Below the pieces are notes generated by a model, which was not told the origin of the DNA, searched no databases, and saw only the letters and a program-made list of their open reading frames with translations. Source: Candidatus Zhuqueibacterota bacterium (GTDB taxonomy: Bacteria > Zhuqueibacterota > Zhuqueibacteria > Oceanimicrobiales > Oceanimicrobiaceae). Taken from it: a stretch of DNA of 64,000 bases. The stretch spans positions 1 to 64,000 of the forward strand of contig JAJDAD010000006.1 of the NCBI GenBank assembly GCA_029262055.1. Direction: 5' to 3'. The position numbers and the translations under genes were made by a program. The first letter of the stretch is position 1. Each line of letters begins with the position of its first letter. Positions 45,601 through 53,788 of the stretch are shown in pieces.

Positions 45601-46024
45601 CTTCAGAGACAGCGTGAATGTGGTAAACTCCAACGAACCGATGCGACTGAAGCCCGGGGAATTCCATCTTTTTACCGATCGGAATGTCGGTTTTCCGGAG
45701 GAAATTCTGGTGACGAGTGTTGTATCTTCAGGGCGGTTGCTACCGGAGGAATTCAACCTCTTGCAGAACTACCCAAATCCATTCAATCCCGAGACTACTA
45801 TTCGGTTTGAGTTGGCTAAAGGTTCGGATGTGAAGATCGAAATATACAACATGCTCGGTCAAAAGGTGAAAACACTGGTTAACCGGAAGGAAGTCGCCGG
45901 ATCTTACAGCGTCACCTGGGATGGAAAGAGTGCCCTGGGCAATGATGTCGGTTCCGGAGTATATGTTGCCCGCATGGTGGCCGGCGACTTTAACAGGTCG
46001 ATCAAACTCTTGAAATTGAAGTAA
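42683..46024 (+). CDS. Surface-secreted multidomain GH13 amylase with T9SS sorting domain
   Basis: The largest glycosidase of the locus (1113 aa). Order: signal peptide (about 1-33); two near-identical beta modules (35-165 and 166-296) probably binding starch; a linker region; a CBM48-like domain (about 410-520, TVSIFAPRKEFAYVIGDFNDW); the GH13 barrel with D704 (GFRFDLSK), E750 (ILEHFAE) and D816 (MESHDEPW); a beta domain; and a C-terminal T9SS sorting domain (about 1020-1113, NLLQNYPNPFNPETTIRFEL). It should be exported by T9SS and held at the surface. The ATG cluster 42683-42695 leaves the start slightly uncertain; GGAG spacing favours 42689 or 42692. Confidence 0.92.
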   Translation: MVMMMNFLKSNVLNIRILMAGFFILALAAISSAQVVTSIPRAATIDDSILVIFDAKEGDGGLAGFTGDVYVHTGVITDQSTGPGDWKHVIGNWGENNIQPQLTSLGDDRWQLTVGDIRSFYGVPENENVRQLAFVFRSADSQITGRDVGGADIFLDILESTGAGRVVTTTPEVPSTRDSVLVFFHATEGDGGLAGFTGDVYVHTGLITDQSNNPSDWKHVIGDWGDNLVQPQLTNVGPDLWQLTIGDIRTFYGVASNERVLALAMVFRSADSNLTGRDVGGADIFADVLDPTPTVTLISPRISQTLGDPLREPAFVARDDTLRFVATSTALGAEFLSLTLLLDETPVAQVTADTLRYDFIAAQSNAGMHNFLLLAERATGETDTTGIAVMVNPEVSEAARPAGIVDGVNLVDNSTVTVSIFAPRKEFAYVIGDFNDWTIDPAYFMNRETIREDSVHYWLNLTELDPDASYGFQYFIDGELRVADPYTRLVLQAFDDQFIPASVFPDLKLYPDGKTTDNVSVFRISEEAFDWQVAEFQKPEKSDLVIYELLVRDFIAAHDYSTMVDTLDYLDRLGVTAIELMPVTEFEGNSSWGYNPASYFAPDKYYGPADDLKRFIDECHKRGIAVILDMVLNHSFGQHPLVRLYSSGNFGPPTDDNPWYNRTARHPFNVGFDFNHESSVTKAFVDRVNAYWLTEFKVDGFRFDLSKGFTQKFSNNDGQFRLFDQSRVDILKRMADRIWEVDSTAYVILEHFAENREEIELTDYGMMVWGNMNIAYSQSAMGWLSDPQQRSDLAGGYYKNRGFSKPHLITYMESHDEPWLTYKNLRFGRQSSNGSYNVKELTTALERIKLVATFFLTIPGPKMMWQFGELGYDQELPEIGRTDPKPILWNYFENEERRSLYKFMSALLKLRKEVEAFRSPVSNVQMRVGQSQFDRRIQISHPSTNVTIIGNFDVFERDVNPAFIHSGTWYDYFFRDSVNVVNSNEPMRLKPGEFHLFTDRNVGFPEEILVTSVVSSGRLLPEEFNLLQNYPNPFNPETTIRFELAKGSDVKIEIYNMLGQKVKTLVNRKEVAGSYSVTWDGKSALGNDVGSGVYVARMVAGDFNRSIKLLKLK
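42785..43557 (+). repeat. Tandem in-gene duplication encoding two starch-binding-like modules
   Basis: Two copies of a 393-bp unit (131 codons) lie head to tail inside the GH13 gene: 42785-43177 and 43178-about 43557. Both encode the pattern VVT-x-P...GDGGLAGFTGDVYVHTG...DWKHVIG-W...W-LT-GDIR-FYGV...FRSAD...TGRDVGGADIF. Long stretches remain nearly identical at the DNA level, so the duplication looks recent or is being homogenised. Confidence 0.85.
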
Positions 46025-46107
46025 CATAATCCGGCTACAGGAATTACGCTGCGCCAGTTGCGTCAACATAAGAATTCATTCAACCAAGTCAGAGGAGGGG
46101 GCACGAA

Positions 46108-48276
46108 TTGAAAAAAGTAAACATCGCATTCGGCATCCACAATCATCAGCCGGTGGGCAATTTCGACTTCGTTTTTGAAGAAGCGTACAACAAGTCGTAT
46201 CTGCCTTTTCTGGAGCTTATGGAAAGGCACCCGGGTGTCAAGATGGCGCAGCATTACACCGGTATTCTCTTTGAGTGGATCAAAGAGCACAAACCGGATT
46301 TTATCCCGCGCCTGCGCATCCTGGTCGAACGCGGTCAGGTCGAGATGATGACCGGCGGCTATTATGAGCCGGTCATGTCCGTGATACCGTACGCGGATAA
46401 GGTCGGACAGGTCAAAAAACTGACCGACTTCGTGGTCGGGAATACCGGTTACGCACCGCGGGGAATGTGGCTTGCCGAACGCATTTGGGAACCTCATCTG
46501 CCGAAAGCATTTGCCGAGGCCGGCGTCGAGTACGTTGTCCTGGATGACTCGCATTTCAAGAATGCCGGCCTGCAGGGCGGTGAGCTCCACGGTTATTACG
46601 TGACCGAAGAGGAGGGACATTCGGTTTTTCTGTTCCCCGTGAGCGAGCAGCTCAGATACACCATCCCGTTTCAAATGCCGGAAAAAACCATCGAATTTCT
46701 CGATTCGATAGCCACGGAAGACGGCCAGGCCCTCGTCGTCTTTGCCGACGACGGTGAGAAATTCGGCGTCTGGCCGGAGACATACAAGCATTGCTACGAA
46801 GACCGCTGGCTGGAACGCTTCTTCAGTGCACTCGAAGAGAACTCGAGCTGGATAAACATCATTCACCTGTCACAGGCCCTGGATGAGATCGAGCCCAAGG
46901 GGCGCGTTTACCTTCCCACCGCTTCCTACCGCGAGATGATGGAGTGGGCCATGCCGGCTCAGGCAATTACGGACTACGATGCGTTTGAAGATGTGTTGAA
47001 GCAACAAGATTTACACGAGAAGTACAAAGTCTTTGTTCGCGGCGGTTTCTGGCGCAACTTCATGGTGAAGTACCCGGAGTCCAACAACATGCACAAGAAA
47101 ATGCTCCATCTGAGCCGTCGCTTGCAACGACTGCAGGGAGACTTTGGATCCGACTCTGTGTTTCTGCGAGCGCGCGACCACATTTGGGCCGGTCAGTGCA
47201 ACTGTCCCTATTGGCATGGCGTCTTTGGCGGCCTTTACCTGAACCATCTCAGATACGCTACCTACCACCAGTTCTTGCAGGCTGAGGCCATTCTCGACCA
47301 ACTGGAGAATCCCGGTTCAGGCGACGACTGGGTCAAGCTGGCGGAAGAAGATTTCGACGGCGACGGTTTTCCCGAGCTGCTCGTATCCAACCGCCTGCTG
47401 AATCTCTACATTTCACCTAAAGTCGGTGGCGCGATCTTCGAGTTGGACTACAAACCACGTGCGCTCAACCTGCTTGACACCATGGCCCGGAGAAAAGAAA
47501 GCTACCACCAGAAACTTGTCGAGCACGCAGCGTCTCAGTCTGACCAGACAGGCCAGGGCAATGCGGATGAACACGGCGAGATCGCCAGCATTCATGACAT
47601 CGTCGTTGTCAAGGAAGAAGGGCTGGAGAAACAACTCTTCTACGACTGGCACCGCCGGAGTTCGCTGCAGGAGCACTTCCTGGCGCACGACACTACGCTG
47701 GAGAGCTTTGCCCAGTGCTCCTACCGGGAGCTGGGTGATTTTGTCACCGGTCAATTTGAGCAAACAGTTGTGCGTTCAGATAATCAGATCGACATCCGCC
47801 TTGAACGCCGGGGCGCACTGCACGATGACGGTACCGCGAGTCCGGTACACCTGGTCAAACGCCTGACCCTGTCCGGACGAAGTTCCACCCTGCGCGTGGC
47901 GTACGAGATACGCAACCTGTCGAACAGTGAGCAGGACTACTGGTTCGCTTCCGAGTGGGGCTTTGCCTTGCTGGCTGGGGACGCACATGACCGCTACTAC
48001 GTCTTTCCCGGCACTGAGCTGGAGGATGCGCGCCTGCGCAGCACCGGCGAGGTCGCAGGCCGTGAAGCCGGCGTCGTCGATGAATGGCTCAAAGTTGCCG
48101 CAAACCTGAAGATGGACCAGGATACCAGTTTCTGGCGCTTCCCCATCGAAACAGTGTCGCAATCGGAATCCGGTTTCGAGCGCGTGTACCAGAGTTCCGT
48201 GCTTCTGCCCAACTGGAAGTTTCGTCTGGCAGCCGGCGAAAAATGGGAAGTAGCGTTCGAACTGGAGATAAAATAA
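46108..48276 (+). CDS. GH57 4-alpha-glucanotransferase (cytoplasmic)
   Basis: A 722-aa enzyme that transfers maltodextrin chains between acceptors. It matches the GH57 amylase/4-alpha-glucanotransferase family from the first strand (FGIHNHQPVGNFDFVFEEAY) through QHYTGILFEW and GYYEPVMSVIP. The catalytic nucleophile is E124 (WLAERIWEP) and the acid/base lies in FADDGEKFG (D214/D215); both positions agree with the Thermococcus litoralis enzyme. The C-terminal half (about 340-722) holds the usual DUF1925/1926-like beta domains. There is no signal peptide, so it acts on imported maltodextrins. Start is TTG, backed by AGAGGAGG about nine bases upstream. A terminator follows the gene. Confidence 0.93.
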   Translation: MKKVNIAFGIHNHQPVGNFDFVFEEAYNKSYLPFLELMERHPGVKMAQHYTGILFEWIKEHKPDFIPRLRILVERGQVEMMTGGYYEPVMSVIPYADKVGQVKKLTDFVVGNTGYAPRGMWLAERIWEPHLPKAFAEAGVEYVVLDDSHFKNAGLQGGELHGYYVTEEEGHSVFLFPVSEQLRYTIPFQMPEKTIEFLDSIATEDGQALVVFADDGEKFGVWPETYKHCYEDRWLERFFSALEENSSWINIIHLSQALDEIEPKGRVYLPTASYREMMEWAMPAQAITDYDAFEDVLKQQDLHEKYKVFVRGGFWRNFMVKYPESNNMHKKMLHLSRRLQRLQGDFGSDSVFLRARDHIWAGQCNCPYWHGVFGGLYLNHLRYATYHQFLQAEAILDQLENPGSGDDWVKLAEEDFDGDGFPELLVSNRLLNLYISPKVGGAIFELDYKPRALNLLDTMARRKESYHQKLVEHAASQSDQTGQGNADEHGEIASIHDIVVVKEEGLEKQLFYDWHRRSSLQEHFLAHDTTLESFAQCSYRELGDFVTGQFEQTVVRSDNQIDIRLERRGALHDDGTASPVHLVKRLTLSGRSSTLRVAYEIRNLSNSEQDYWFASEWGFALLAGDAHDRYYVFPGTELEDARLRSTGEVAGREAGVVDEWLKVAANLKMDQDTSFWRFPIETVSQSESGFERVYQSSVLLPNWKFRLAAGEKWEVAFELEIK

Positions 48277-48314
48277 TCTGACGCCCCCGGTTTGGACTTT
48301 CGGGAGTACCCGCT

Positions 48315-48341
48315 AAGCAAGCCCGGCCGGGCTTGCTTTTC
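48315..48341 (+). terminator. Rho-independent terminator of the amylolytic operon
   Basis: AAGCAAGCCC (48315-48324) pairs perfectly with GGGCTTGCTT (48329-48338) around a GGCC loop, followed by TTTCAATT. It lies 39 bp after the GH57 stop and separates the glucan locus from the peptidase gene. Confidence 0.82.
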
Positions 48342-48441
48342 AATTAAAATGCCCTATATTCGTGATTTGTGCCCGGGATCGGTATGCGTCGTTTTGTTGC
48401 GCACAACACAATCACACTTGTTAGGCTGAACAGGAGTCTGC

Positions 48442-50652
48442 ATGTACGCCAGAAGAATAATGCCATTGTTGCTCGCAAGCGCATTGCTTGTCAACCCGGC
48501 GCCCGGTGCGCCCGGTAATAAGAAGCTCACTCTGCCTGAAATCTTTGATTCGAGCAGGTTCGACGGTAGAAGTATTTCTGACGTCCAGTGGCATCCCGGT
48601 AGCGCCAGGTTTACTTTTTCACGCAAGAACCCGGCGACCGGCAAACGCGACGTTTTCCTACATGAGGTCGAAAGCGGCGCGGAAGAGCTGCTGATAGCCG
48701 GCAGCAGCCTGAAGTACGGTGAGCAAACCATTCCTGTCAGCAGCTACAGTTGGACAGACGATGGCAGGCACCTGCTGGTGGCCGGCAAACAAGAGCAAAT
48801 CTGGCGGCACTCAACCCAGGGCCCTTACTATCTTTACGAGCTTGCGACGCAAGAACTGCGCGCTCTGGCCGGGGGCTCCGCCAAATTACGAAACGTCAAA
48901 CTGGCGCCGGACGGCAAGTCAGTCGGGTTTGTCCGCAACCACAATATTTTTGTGCATCATCTGCTTACTGGCGAAGAACGCAGGATCACCGAAGATGGGA
49001 CGCCGGACGTTTTGAACGGCGAGTTTGACTGGGTGTACGAGGAAGAGTTTGGTCTTGCGGATGCATGGCGCTGGTCACCGGACGGCAGCAGAATCGCCTT
49101 TTGGCAAATCGATCAAAGCCGGGTCAAATCGTTTAACCTGGTGGATGAGCTACCGCTCTACAACACTGTCACGAAGCTAAAATACCCGAAAGTCGGGGAA
49201 CAGAACGCACTGGTAAAGATCGGCATAGCCGATCTTAAAACCGGCAAGATAACCTGGGTGGACATTGGCGAGAATGAGGATATTTACATCCCGCGTATCT
49301 ATTGGGCAGACTCCGGGCAGCTCGCGGTTTTGCGGCTGAACCGGCTGCAGAATCACCTTGAGTTGCTGCTGGCTGATGCGCACACCGGTGCCGGCAAAAC
49401 CATCATTGAAGATGAAAACAGCACGTGGATCGATGTGGAGCAGGACTTGTTTTTTTTGCGTGAAAAAAAACAGGTGGTGTGGCTGTCGGAGCGGTCGGGC
49501 TTCAAACACGCATACCTGTACGATTTTGCTGGTAACCTTCAGAACCAAGTCACCAGCGGAGACTGGGAAATCAGCGCGCTGGCAGGAGTAGATGACGTCA
49601 ACCAGTGGCTCTACTTCTACGGTAAAAAAGATTCGCCAATTGAACAGAATGTCTACCGTTCACAATTTGACGGCTCGAAGATCGAGAGGGTTTCACAGAG
49701 AACCGGGTGGCACACAGGAAGTTTTTCACCCGACTTCAAGCATGTGGTCGGCGTCTTTTCCGACATAAACACCCCAACCCAGGTGATGCTGCGCAAGACG
49801 GACGGCACCCTGGTTCGGTTTCTGGAAAAAAACAACATCGCTGCGCTGCAAGACTATGACTTGCCGCCGGTGGAGTTCTTTTCGTTCAAGACTAGCGATA
49901 ACGAACTGTTGAACAGCTATATGATCAAACCGTTGGATTTTGATGCCGGGAAAAAGTATCCGGTGATCGTCTACGGTTACGGCGGGCCCGGTTCGCAGAC
50001 AGTCAAGAATCAGTGGGGTATGGGGTCGCGCCCATACCATTTCAAGCAACGTATTCTCTGGCAGCAAATGATGACTGAGAAAGGATTCATCATTTTTTGC
50101 GTCGACAATCGCGGCACCGGCGGGCGAGGCAAAGCCTTCAAGGATGTCTGTTACGAAGATGTCGGCAAGTGGGCGGTCAACGACCAGGTCGAGGGCGCGA
50201 AGTATCTGCGTTCCCTGCCTTATGTCGACGGCGAGCGCATCGGATTCTGGGGCTGGAGCGGTGGCGGCTATTTAGCGCTCATGCTGATGACCCGCGCCGA
50301 CGAGTACTTCAAAGTGGGAATCTCGATAGCACCGGTGTCGGACTTTCGCTTTTACGACACAATCTGGACCGAACGTTACATGGGGCTGCCGTCGAAGAAT
50401 ACGCAAGGCTACCGGGATGGAAATGTGCTGACTTACCTGGACAACCTGAAAGGCAAACTCTTGCTCGTGCACGGCACCGGGGATGACAATGTACATGTAC
50501 AAAACGCCATGCACGTAGCAAATGAGCTGCAGAACCGCGGACTGCAATTCGACATGATGTTCTACCCAAACCGTAACCACCGCATTTCCGGTGGAAAAAC
50601 GCAATTACATCTTTTTACCAAAATGACGGACTATTTCTTGAGTCATTTGTAG
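48442..50652 (+). CDS. Dipeptidyl peptidase IV-type S9 serine peptidase
   Basis: A 736-aa exported peptidase releasing dipeptides after Pro or Ala at position 2. A signal peptide (about 1-23) precedes an eight-bladed beta-propeller (about 60-480), which carries the DPP-IV double-glutamate motif (DWVYEEEFG) that anchors the substrate N-terminus. The alpha/beta-hydrolase domain has S606 (GWSGGGY), D681 (GTGDDNVH) and H713 (NRNHRI), with the oxyanion region VYGYGGPGSQ. It matches bacterial S9B enzymes in length. AGGAG six bases before ATG supports the start. With the M28 enzyme at 8223, it indicates extracytoplasmic peptide use. It is followed after five bases by a small membrane protein. Confidence 0.95.
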   Translation: MYARRIMPLLLASALLVNPAPGAPGNKKLTLPEIFDSSRFDGRSISDVQWHPGSARFTFSRKNPATGKRDVFLHEVESGAEELLIAGSSLKYGEQTIPVSSYSWTDDGRHLLVAGKQEQIWRHSTQGPYYLYELATQELRALAGGSAKLRNVKLAPDGKSVGFVRNHNIFVHHLLTGEERRITEDGTPDVLNGEFDWVYEEEFGLADAWRWSPDGSRIAFWQIDQSRVKSFNLVDELPLYNTVTKLKYPKVGEQNALVKIGIADLKTGKITWVDIGENEDIYIPRIYWADSGQLAVLRLNRLQNHLELLLADAHTGAGKTIIEDENSTWIDVEQDLFFLREKKQVVWLSERSGFKHAYLYDFAGNLQNQVTSGDWEISALAGVDDVNQWLYFYGKKDSPIEQNVYRSQFDGSKIERVSQRTGWHTGSFSPDFKHVVGVFSDINTPTQVMLRKTDGTLVRFLEKNNIAALQDYDLPPVEFFSFKTSDNELLNSYMIKPLDFDAGKKYPVIVYGYGGPGSQTVKNQWGMGSRPYHFKQRILWQQMMTEKGFIIFCVDNRGTGGRGKAFKDVCYEDVGKWAVNDQVEGAKYLRSLPYVDGERIGFWGWSGGGYLALMLMTRADEYFKVGISIAPVSDFRFYDTIWTERYMGLPSKNTQGYRDGNVLTYLDNLKGKLLLVHGTGDDNVHVQNAMHVANELQNRGLQFDMMFYPNRNHRISGGKTQLHLFTKMTDYFLSHL

Positions 50653-50657
50653 ATAGA

Positions 50658-50990
50658 ATGCAAGAACTCTTAACACAGCTTAAGACGTGGTTTTTTGGTC
50701 TTGGTGAGCAGTACAATGTGAATCCGGTTATTTTCGGCGCTATCTATGTGGCTGCGATTCCTTTCTTCTCCGCCTCGATTGCCTGGCTGGTGAGGAATAT
50801 TCGCTCGTCAAAATCGATCATCCTGCCGGCACTCTCGGCAGGTCTCTGTTTTGTCTCCGCATATCTCTACCTGATCGTGGTCGGGAGGAATGTCCCTCTC
50901 TGGGTTTATTTCTTCATATTGGCCATGGTTGTTTTTGGCGCTTACTCGACCGTCCAAAAAGTACGGCAACGGAGTCAGGCCGAGAACTGA
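50658..50990 (+). CDS. Small membrane protein with three predicted helices
   Basis: A 110-aa hypothetical protein with three hydrophobic segments (about 25-45, 55-75, 80-100), for example VIFGAIYVAAIPFFSASIAWLV and LWVYFFILAMVVFGAYSTV, and short basic loops. No family was recognised. Its ATG comes five bases after the DPP-IV stop codon and has no clear ribosome binding site, so it is probably translated by coupling to that gene. The inner membrane is the likely location; no function is proposed. Confidence 0.65.
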   Translation: MQELLTQLKTWFFGLGEQYNVNPVIFGAIYVAAIPFFSASIAWLVRNIRSSKSIILPALSAGLCFVSAYLYLIVVGRNVPLWVYFFILAMVVFGAYSTVQKVRQRSQAEN

Positions 50991-51202
50991 GTGCCACCGC
51001 TACGGAATGCCAGCAGAGGTCTTGCCACCGAAACGGCTTTGTAGTCCTTACAATGGACAACGAGCACTTTTTGTGCACACGCTCGAAAAGTTCTTGATAA
51101 ACTGCACAAACTACCTTATACTTAAAGTTGTTTTATTGCGGACACAAATTGAGTTTAACGCTCTGTATTTAGACACAGAGATTTTCAGGAGTTTTTTTTC
51201 GA

Positions 51203-51871
51203 ATGCTTAAAGCCCAAAAGAAGCTAACCCGCAGGCAGATTAAAGAAGACAAGTTTGTCACCTATTATTTCAAAACACAGGAATATGTGCGCGAAAACGG
51301 CCAGACCATTCTCTACGGAATCGGCATCGTCGCCGCGATTCTGATCGCTTCTCTTATTTTCTCCAGCAAGAGCGCGGAAAAAGAACAGTCGGCTGTTGTC
51401 CAGCTTACACAGGCAAAGCTAGAGTATTTTAACAACAACTATGCCGCCGCCATACCGATTCTCAACAACCTGATCTCATCCTATGGTGGAACGGCAAGTG
51501 GACATGAGGCGCGCTACTACCTGGGCAATTCCCATTTCAACAATGGCGACCATGCTGAAGCTGAGAAGTACTTCAAGGAGTACCTCGAAGACGGCGGCGA
51601 TGAAGTCCTGCAAGCCTCGGCCACTGCCGGCATAGCAGCAAGCCTGGAAGAGCAAAAGAACTACGCTGCAGCCGCTGAGTTTTACAGCGAAGCCGCACGC
51701 AAGTATAGTGAGGTATTCCTGGCAGCGGAAACCCTGTACAATTCGGCCCGGTGCCATGTTTTGGCCGGCAACACCGAACAGGCGCGGAGCGTACTGTCAC
51801 TACTACTAGAAAAATACCCGGACTCCAGCATCAAGAACGAAGCGGAAATTTTTCTGGCAGAGCTGATGTAG
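51203..51871 (+). CDS. Membrane-anchored tetratricopeptide repeat protein (YfgM-like)
   Basis: A 222-aa protein with a basic cytoplasmic N-terminus (KAQKKLTRRQIKED), one membrane helix (about 33-54, TILYGIGIVAAILIASLIF) and periplasmic TPRs (about 65-220: AKLEYFNNNYAAAIPILNNLI, ARYYLGNSHFNNGDHAEAEKYFKEYL, AAAEFYSEAARKY, ARCHVLAGNTEQARSVLSLLLEKYPDSS). The layout is that of YfgM/CpoB-like accessory proteins working with periplasmic chaperones or the Sec translocon. AGGAG lies 11 bases upstream of ATG. It is separated from rimP by a terminator-like hairpin. Confidence 0.78.
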   Translation: MLKAQKKLTRRQIKEDKFVTYYFKTQEYVRENGQTILYGIGIVAAILIASLIFSSKSAEKEQSAVVQLTQAKLEYFNNNYAAAIPILNNLISSYGGTASGHEARYYLGNSHFNNGDHAEAEKYFKEYLEDGGDEVLQASATAGIAASLEEQKNYAAAAEFYSEAARKYSEVFLAAETLYNSARCHVLAGNTEQARSVLSLLLEKYPDSSIKNEAEIFLAELM

Positions 51872-51890
51872 AGTTGAGAGGAGAATTTCC

Positions 51891-51919
51891 TTGCAAAGGG
51901 CAGATAAAAGTGTTATATT
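51891..51919 (+). promoter_or_regulatory. Promoter candidate for the rimP-nusA-infB operon
   Basis: TTGCAA (51891-51896) and TATATT (51914-51919) are separated by 17 bp, a good sigma70-type promoter. Its transcript would start around 51926, immediately before the hairpin at 51928. Confidence 0.5.
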
Positions 51920-51927
51920 TTTGTTCT

Positions 51928-51954
51928 AAAGTGGGTCAATTGGCCCACTTTTTT
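51928..51954 (+). terminator. Terminator or leader attenuator before rimP
   Basis: AAAGTGGG (51928-51935) pairs with CCCACTTT (51944-51951); the stem extends by two more pairs (one G-U) to an AATT loop, and six T follow. It is a textbook intrinsic terminator. It either ends the TPR gene transcript or, if the promoter at 51891 is real, forms the extreme 5' end of the rimP-nusA mRNA, where it could act as an attenuator or protective hairpin. Confidence 0.75.
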
Positions 51955-51955
51955 A

Positions 51956-52423
51956 TTGTATGGACTTTTGGTTTTGAAAACGGTACTTGACAAGGTCACC
52001 CAAATCGTCACAGCTGCTCTCGTCCGGGAGCAGGTAGAACTAGTGGATCTACAACTGAAGGGTCGTTCCGGTAGTCAGGTTTTGAAGGTTTATATCGATG
52101 GTGAGGCTCCGGTCACACTTGACAGGTGCACGCAGGTGAGTCGCAGTTTGTCGGATGAATTGGACATCGCTGATGTCATTCCGGGTAAGTACCGTCTGGA
52201 GGTTTCATCTCCGGGCGTGGATCGTCCTTTGCAAACAGAGCGAGACTTCCAAAGAAATTTGAACAAGGATGTCGAAATTCTGCTTGACGGAGAAGAGCAG
52301 GGTAGCTTTAAGGGCAAGGTTGTGTCTGTTGGTGACGAGGGTGTGTCTGTGCGTAACGGTGATGTGACCAGAACCATCCCATTGTCGTCCATCAAGCGGT
52401 GCAATCTAAGCCTTCCGTGGTAG
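51956..52423 (+). CDS. rimP: Ribosome maturation factor RimP
   Basis: RimP helps assemble the 30S ribosomal subunit. The 155-aa frame shows the family features: an N-terminal alpha/beta domain (VELVDLQLKGRSGSQVLKVYID...TLDRCTQVSRSLSDELD...YRLEVSSPGVDRPLQTERDFQRNLNK) and a C-terminal SH3-like barrel (VEILLDGEEQGSFKGKVVSVGDEGVSV). The start is uncertain: TTG at 51956 abuts the hairpin, and TTG at 51974 gives a more typical N-terminus (KTVLDKVTQIVTAAL). It begins the standard rimP-nusA-infB order. Confidence 0.9.
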   Translation: MYGLLVLKTVLDKVTQIVTAALVREQVELVDLQLKGRSGSQVLKVYIDGEAPVTLDRCTQVSRSLSDELDIADVIPGKYRLEVSSPGVDRPLQTERDFQRNLNKDVEILLDGEEQGSFKGKVVSVGDEGVSVRNGDVTRTIPLSSIKRCNLSLPW

Positions 52424-52453
52424 AAAGCATTAACAGGAGGTACGTTTAATCTC

Positions 52454-53746
52454 ATGAAAGCTGACATTGTAGAAGCTCTGTCCCAAATCGCCAAGGAAAA
52501 GAATATTGAGCGGGAACTGCTCGGAGAGATTTTGGAGAGCACCATCCTTTCGATCATAAAGAAGAAATACGGCAAGGCAGATAACTTTGATATTTTTGTT
52601 AGCATGGACAAGGGTGAAATAGAGATCTACCAGAACAAGGTGATCGTGGAAGAGGTTATGGATGAGGTCGAAGAGATTGAGCTGGAAAGAGCCAAGCTGA
52701 TCGAGCCTGATCTTGAAGTTGGGGACGAGTTCATTGAGATCATCGATCCGATGAGTTTTGGCAGGCGGCTGATTGTTTCTGCGAAGCAAAATCTGAATCA
52801 GAAACTGAAGGACGCGGAAAAAGAGATTCTGCATGCGGAATACAGCAAGAGGATCGGAGAGATCGTCATCGGCGATGTCCGTCAAATCAGCCGGCACGAA
52901 ATCTACTTGAATATCGACCGCACCGAGATGATTTTACCTAAATCGGAGCAAATCCATAGCGAGCGTTACCGGCGCGGGGACAATGTACGGGCAATCATAA
53001 AGTCGGTAGAAAAAACGAGTCGTGGACTGGAGATTATTGTGTCGCGGGCAGACCCGCAAATCCTTATCCGCCTTTTTGAGTTGGAAGTGCCGGAAATATA
53101 CGACGGTATAATCGAAGTCAAAAACGTAGCCCGTGAGGCAGGGGAGCGGGCCAAAATCGCGGTCCTCTCCAACGACAAGCGTATTGATGCACTCGGCGCT
53201 TGCGTCGGCATGAAGGGTATTCGCATTCAATCCATCAGCAAAGAGCTCAACAATGAAAAGATAGATGTTATCAACTGGCATCCTGATCCGGGCATTTTTA
53301 TTTCAAGGTCGCTAAGTCCTGCCAAGGTGTTCAAGGTCATTGTTGATCCAAACAAGAGGAAAGCGATCGCAGTGCTTTCCGACGATCAGATCTCGCTTGC
53401 CATCGGCCGCGGCGGGCAGAACAGGAGATTGGCATCACGCTTGTCAGGTTTTGAAATTGAGATCATCAAGGAGTCGGAATACAAGCGCATCCTTGCCGAC
53501 CAAATGGGAGGTGCACCGGAGGAAGAGGATTATGACGAGCCTGTCCGCCGTCTCCAGGTTTCAAATGATGGCGGGCTTGACAAGATTTCGGCTCTAACCT
53601 CCGCGCAATTGCGGAAACTGCTCGAGGGTGGGCTTGAATCTGTAGCACAGGTCAGGCAGGCCGGTCTGGAGGGCTTGATGAGCTTGCCCGGTGTCGGCGA
53701 AAAGACGGCGCAGAAGATCCTGGAGATCGTCAATGAATCTTCCTGA
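52454..53746 (+). CDS. nusA: Transcription elongation/termination factor NusA
   Basis: NusA binds RNA polymerase and nascent RNA to control pausing, termination and antitermination. In 430 aa it has the N-terminal polymerase-binding domain (about 1-125), S1 domain (about 135-200, GEIVIGDVRQISRHEIYLNI), two KH domains (about 200-345, with GACVGMKGIRIQSI and IGRGGQNRRLA) and a helix-hairpin-helix tail (LMSLPGVGEKTAQKILEIV). The tail replaces the acidic repeats of the E. coli protein. AGGAGGT lies about a dozen bases before ATG. It is 30 bp from rimP and 42 bp from infB. Confidence 0.97.
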   Translation: MKADIVEALSQIAKEKNIERELLGEILESTILSIIKKKYGKADNFDIFVSMDKGEIEIYQNKVIVEEVMDEVEEIELERAKLIEPDLEVGDEFIEIIDPMSFGRRLIVSAKQNLNQKLKDAEKEILHAEYSKRIGEIVIGDVRQISRHEIYLNIDRTEMILPKSEQIHSERYRRGDNVRAIIKSVEKTSRGLEIIVSRADPQILIRLFELEVPEIYDGIIEVKNVAREAGERAKIAVLSNDKRIDALGACVGMKGIRIQSISKELNNEKIDVINWHPDPGIFISRSLSPAKVFKVIVDPNKRKAIAVLSDDQISLAIGRGGQNRRLASRLSGFEIEIIKESEYKRILADQMGGAPEEEDYDEPVRRLQVSNDGGLDKISALTSAQLRKLLEGGLESVAQVRQAGLEGLMSLPGVGEKTAQKILEIVNESS

Positions 53747-53788
53747 TCATGATCGTGATTCTATAAAATCAATCTTGGAGTAGCTGTT

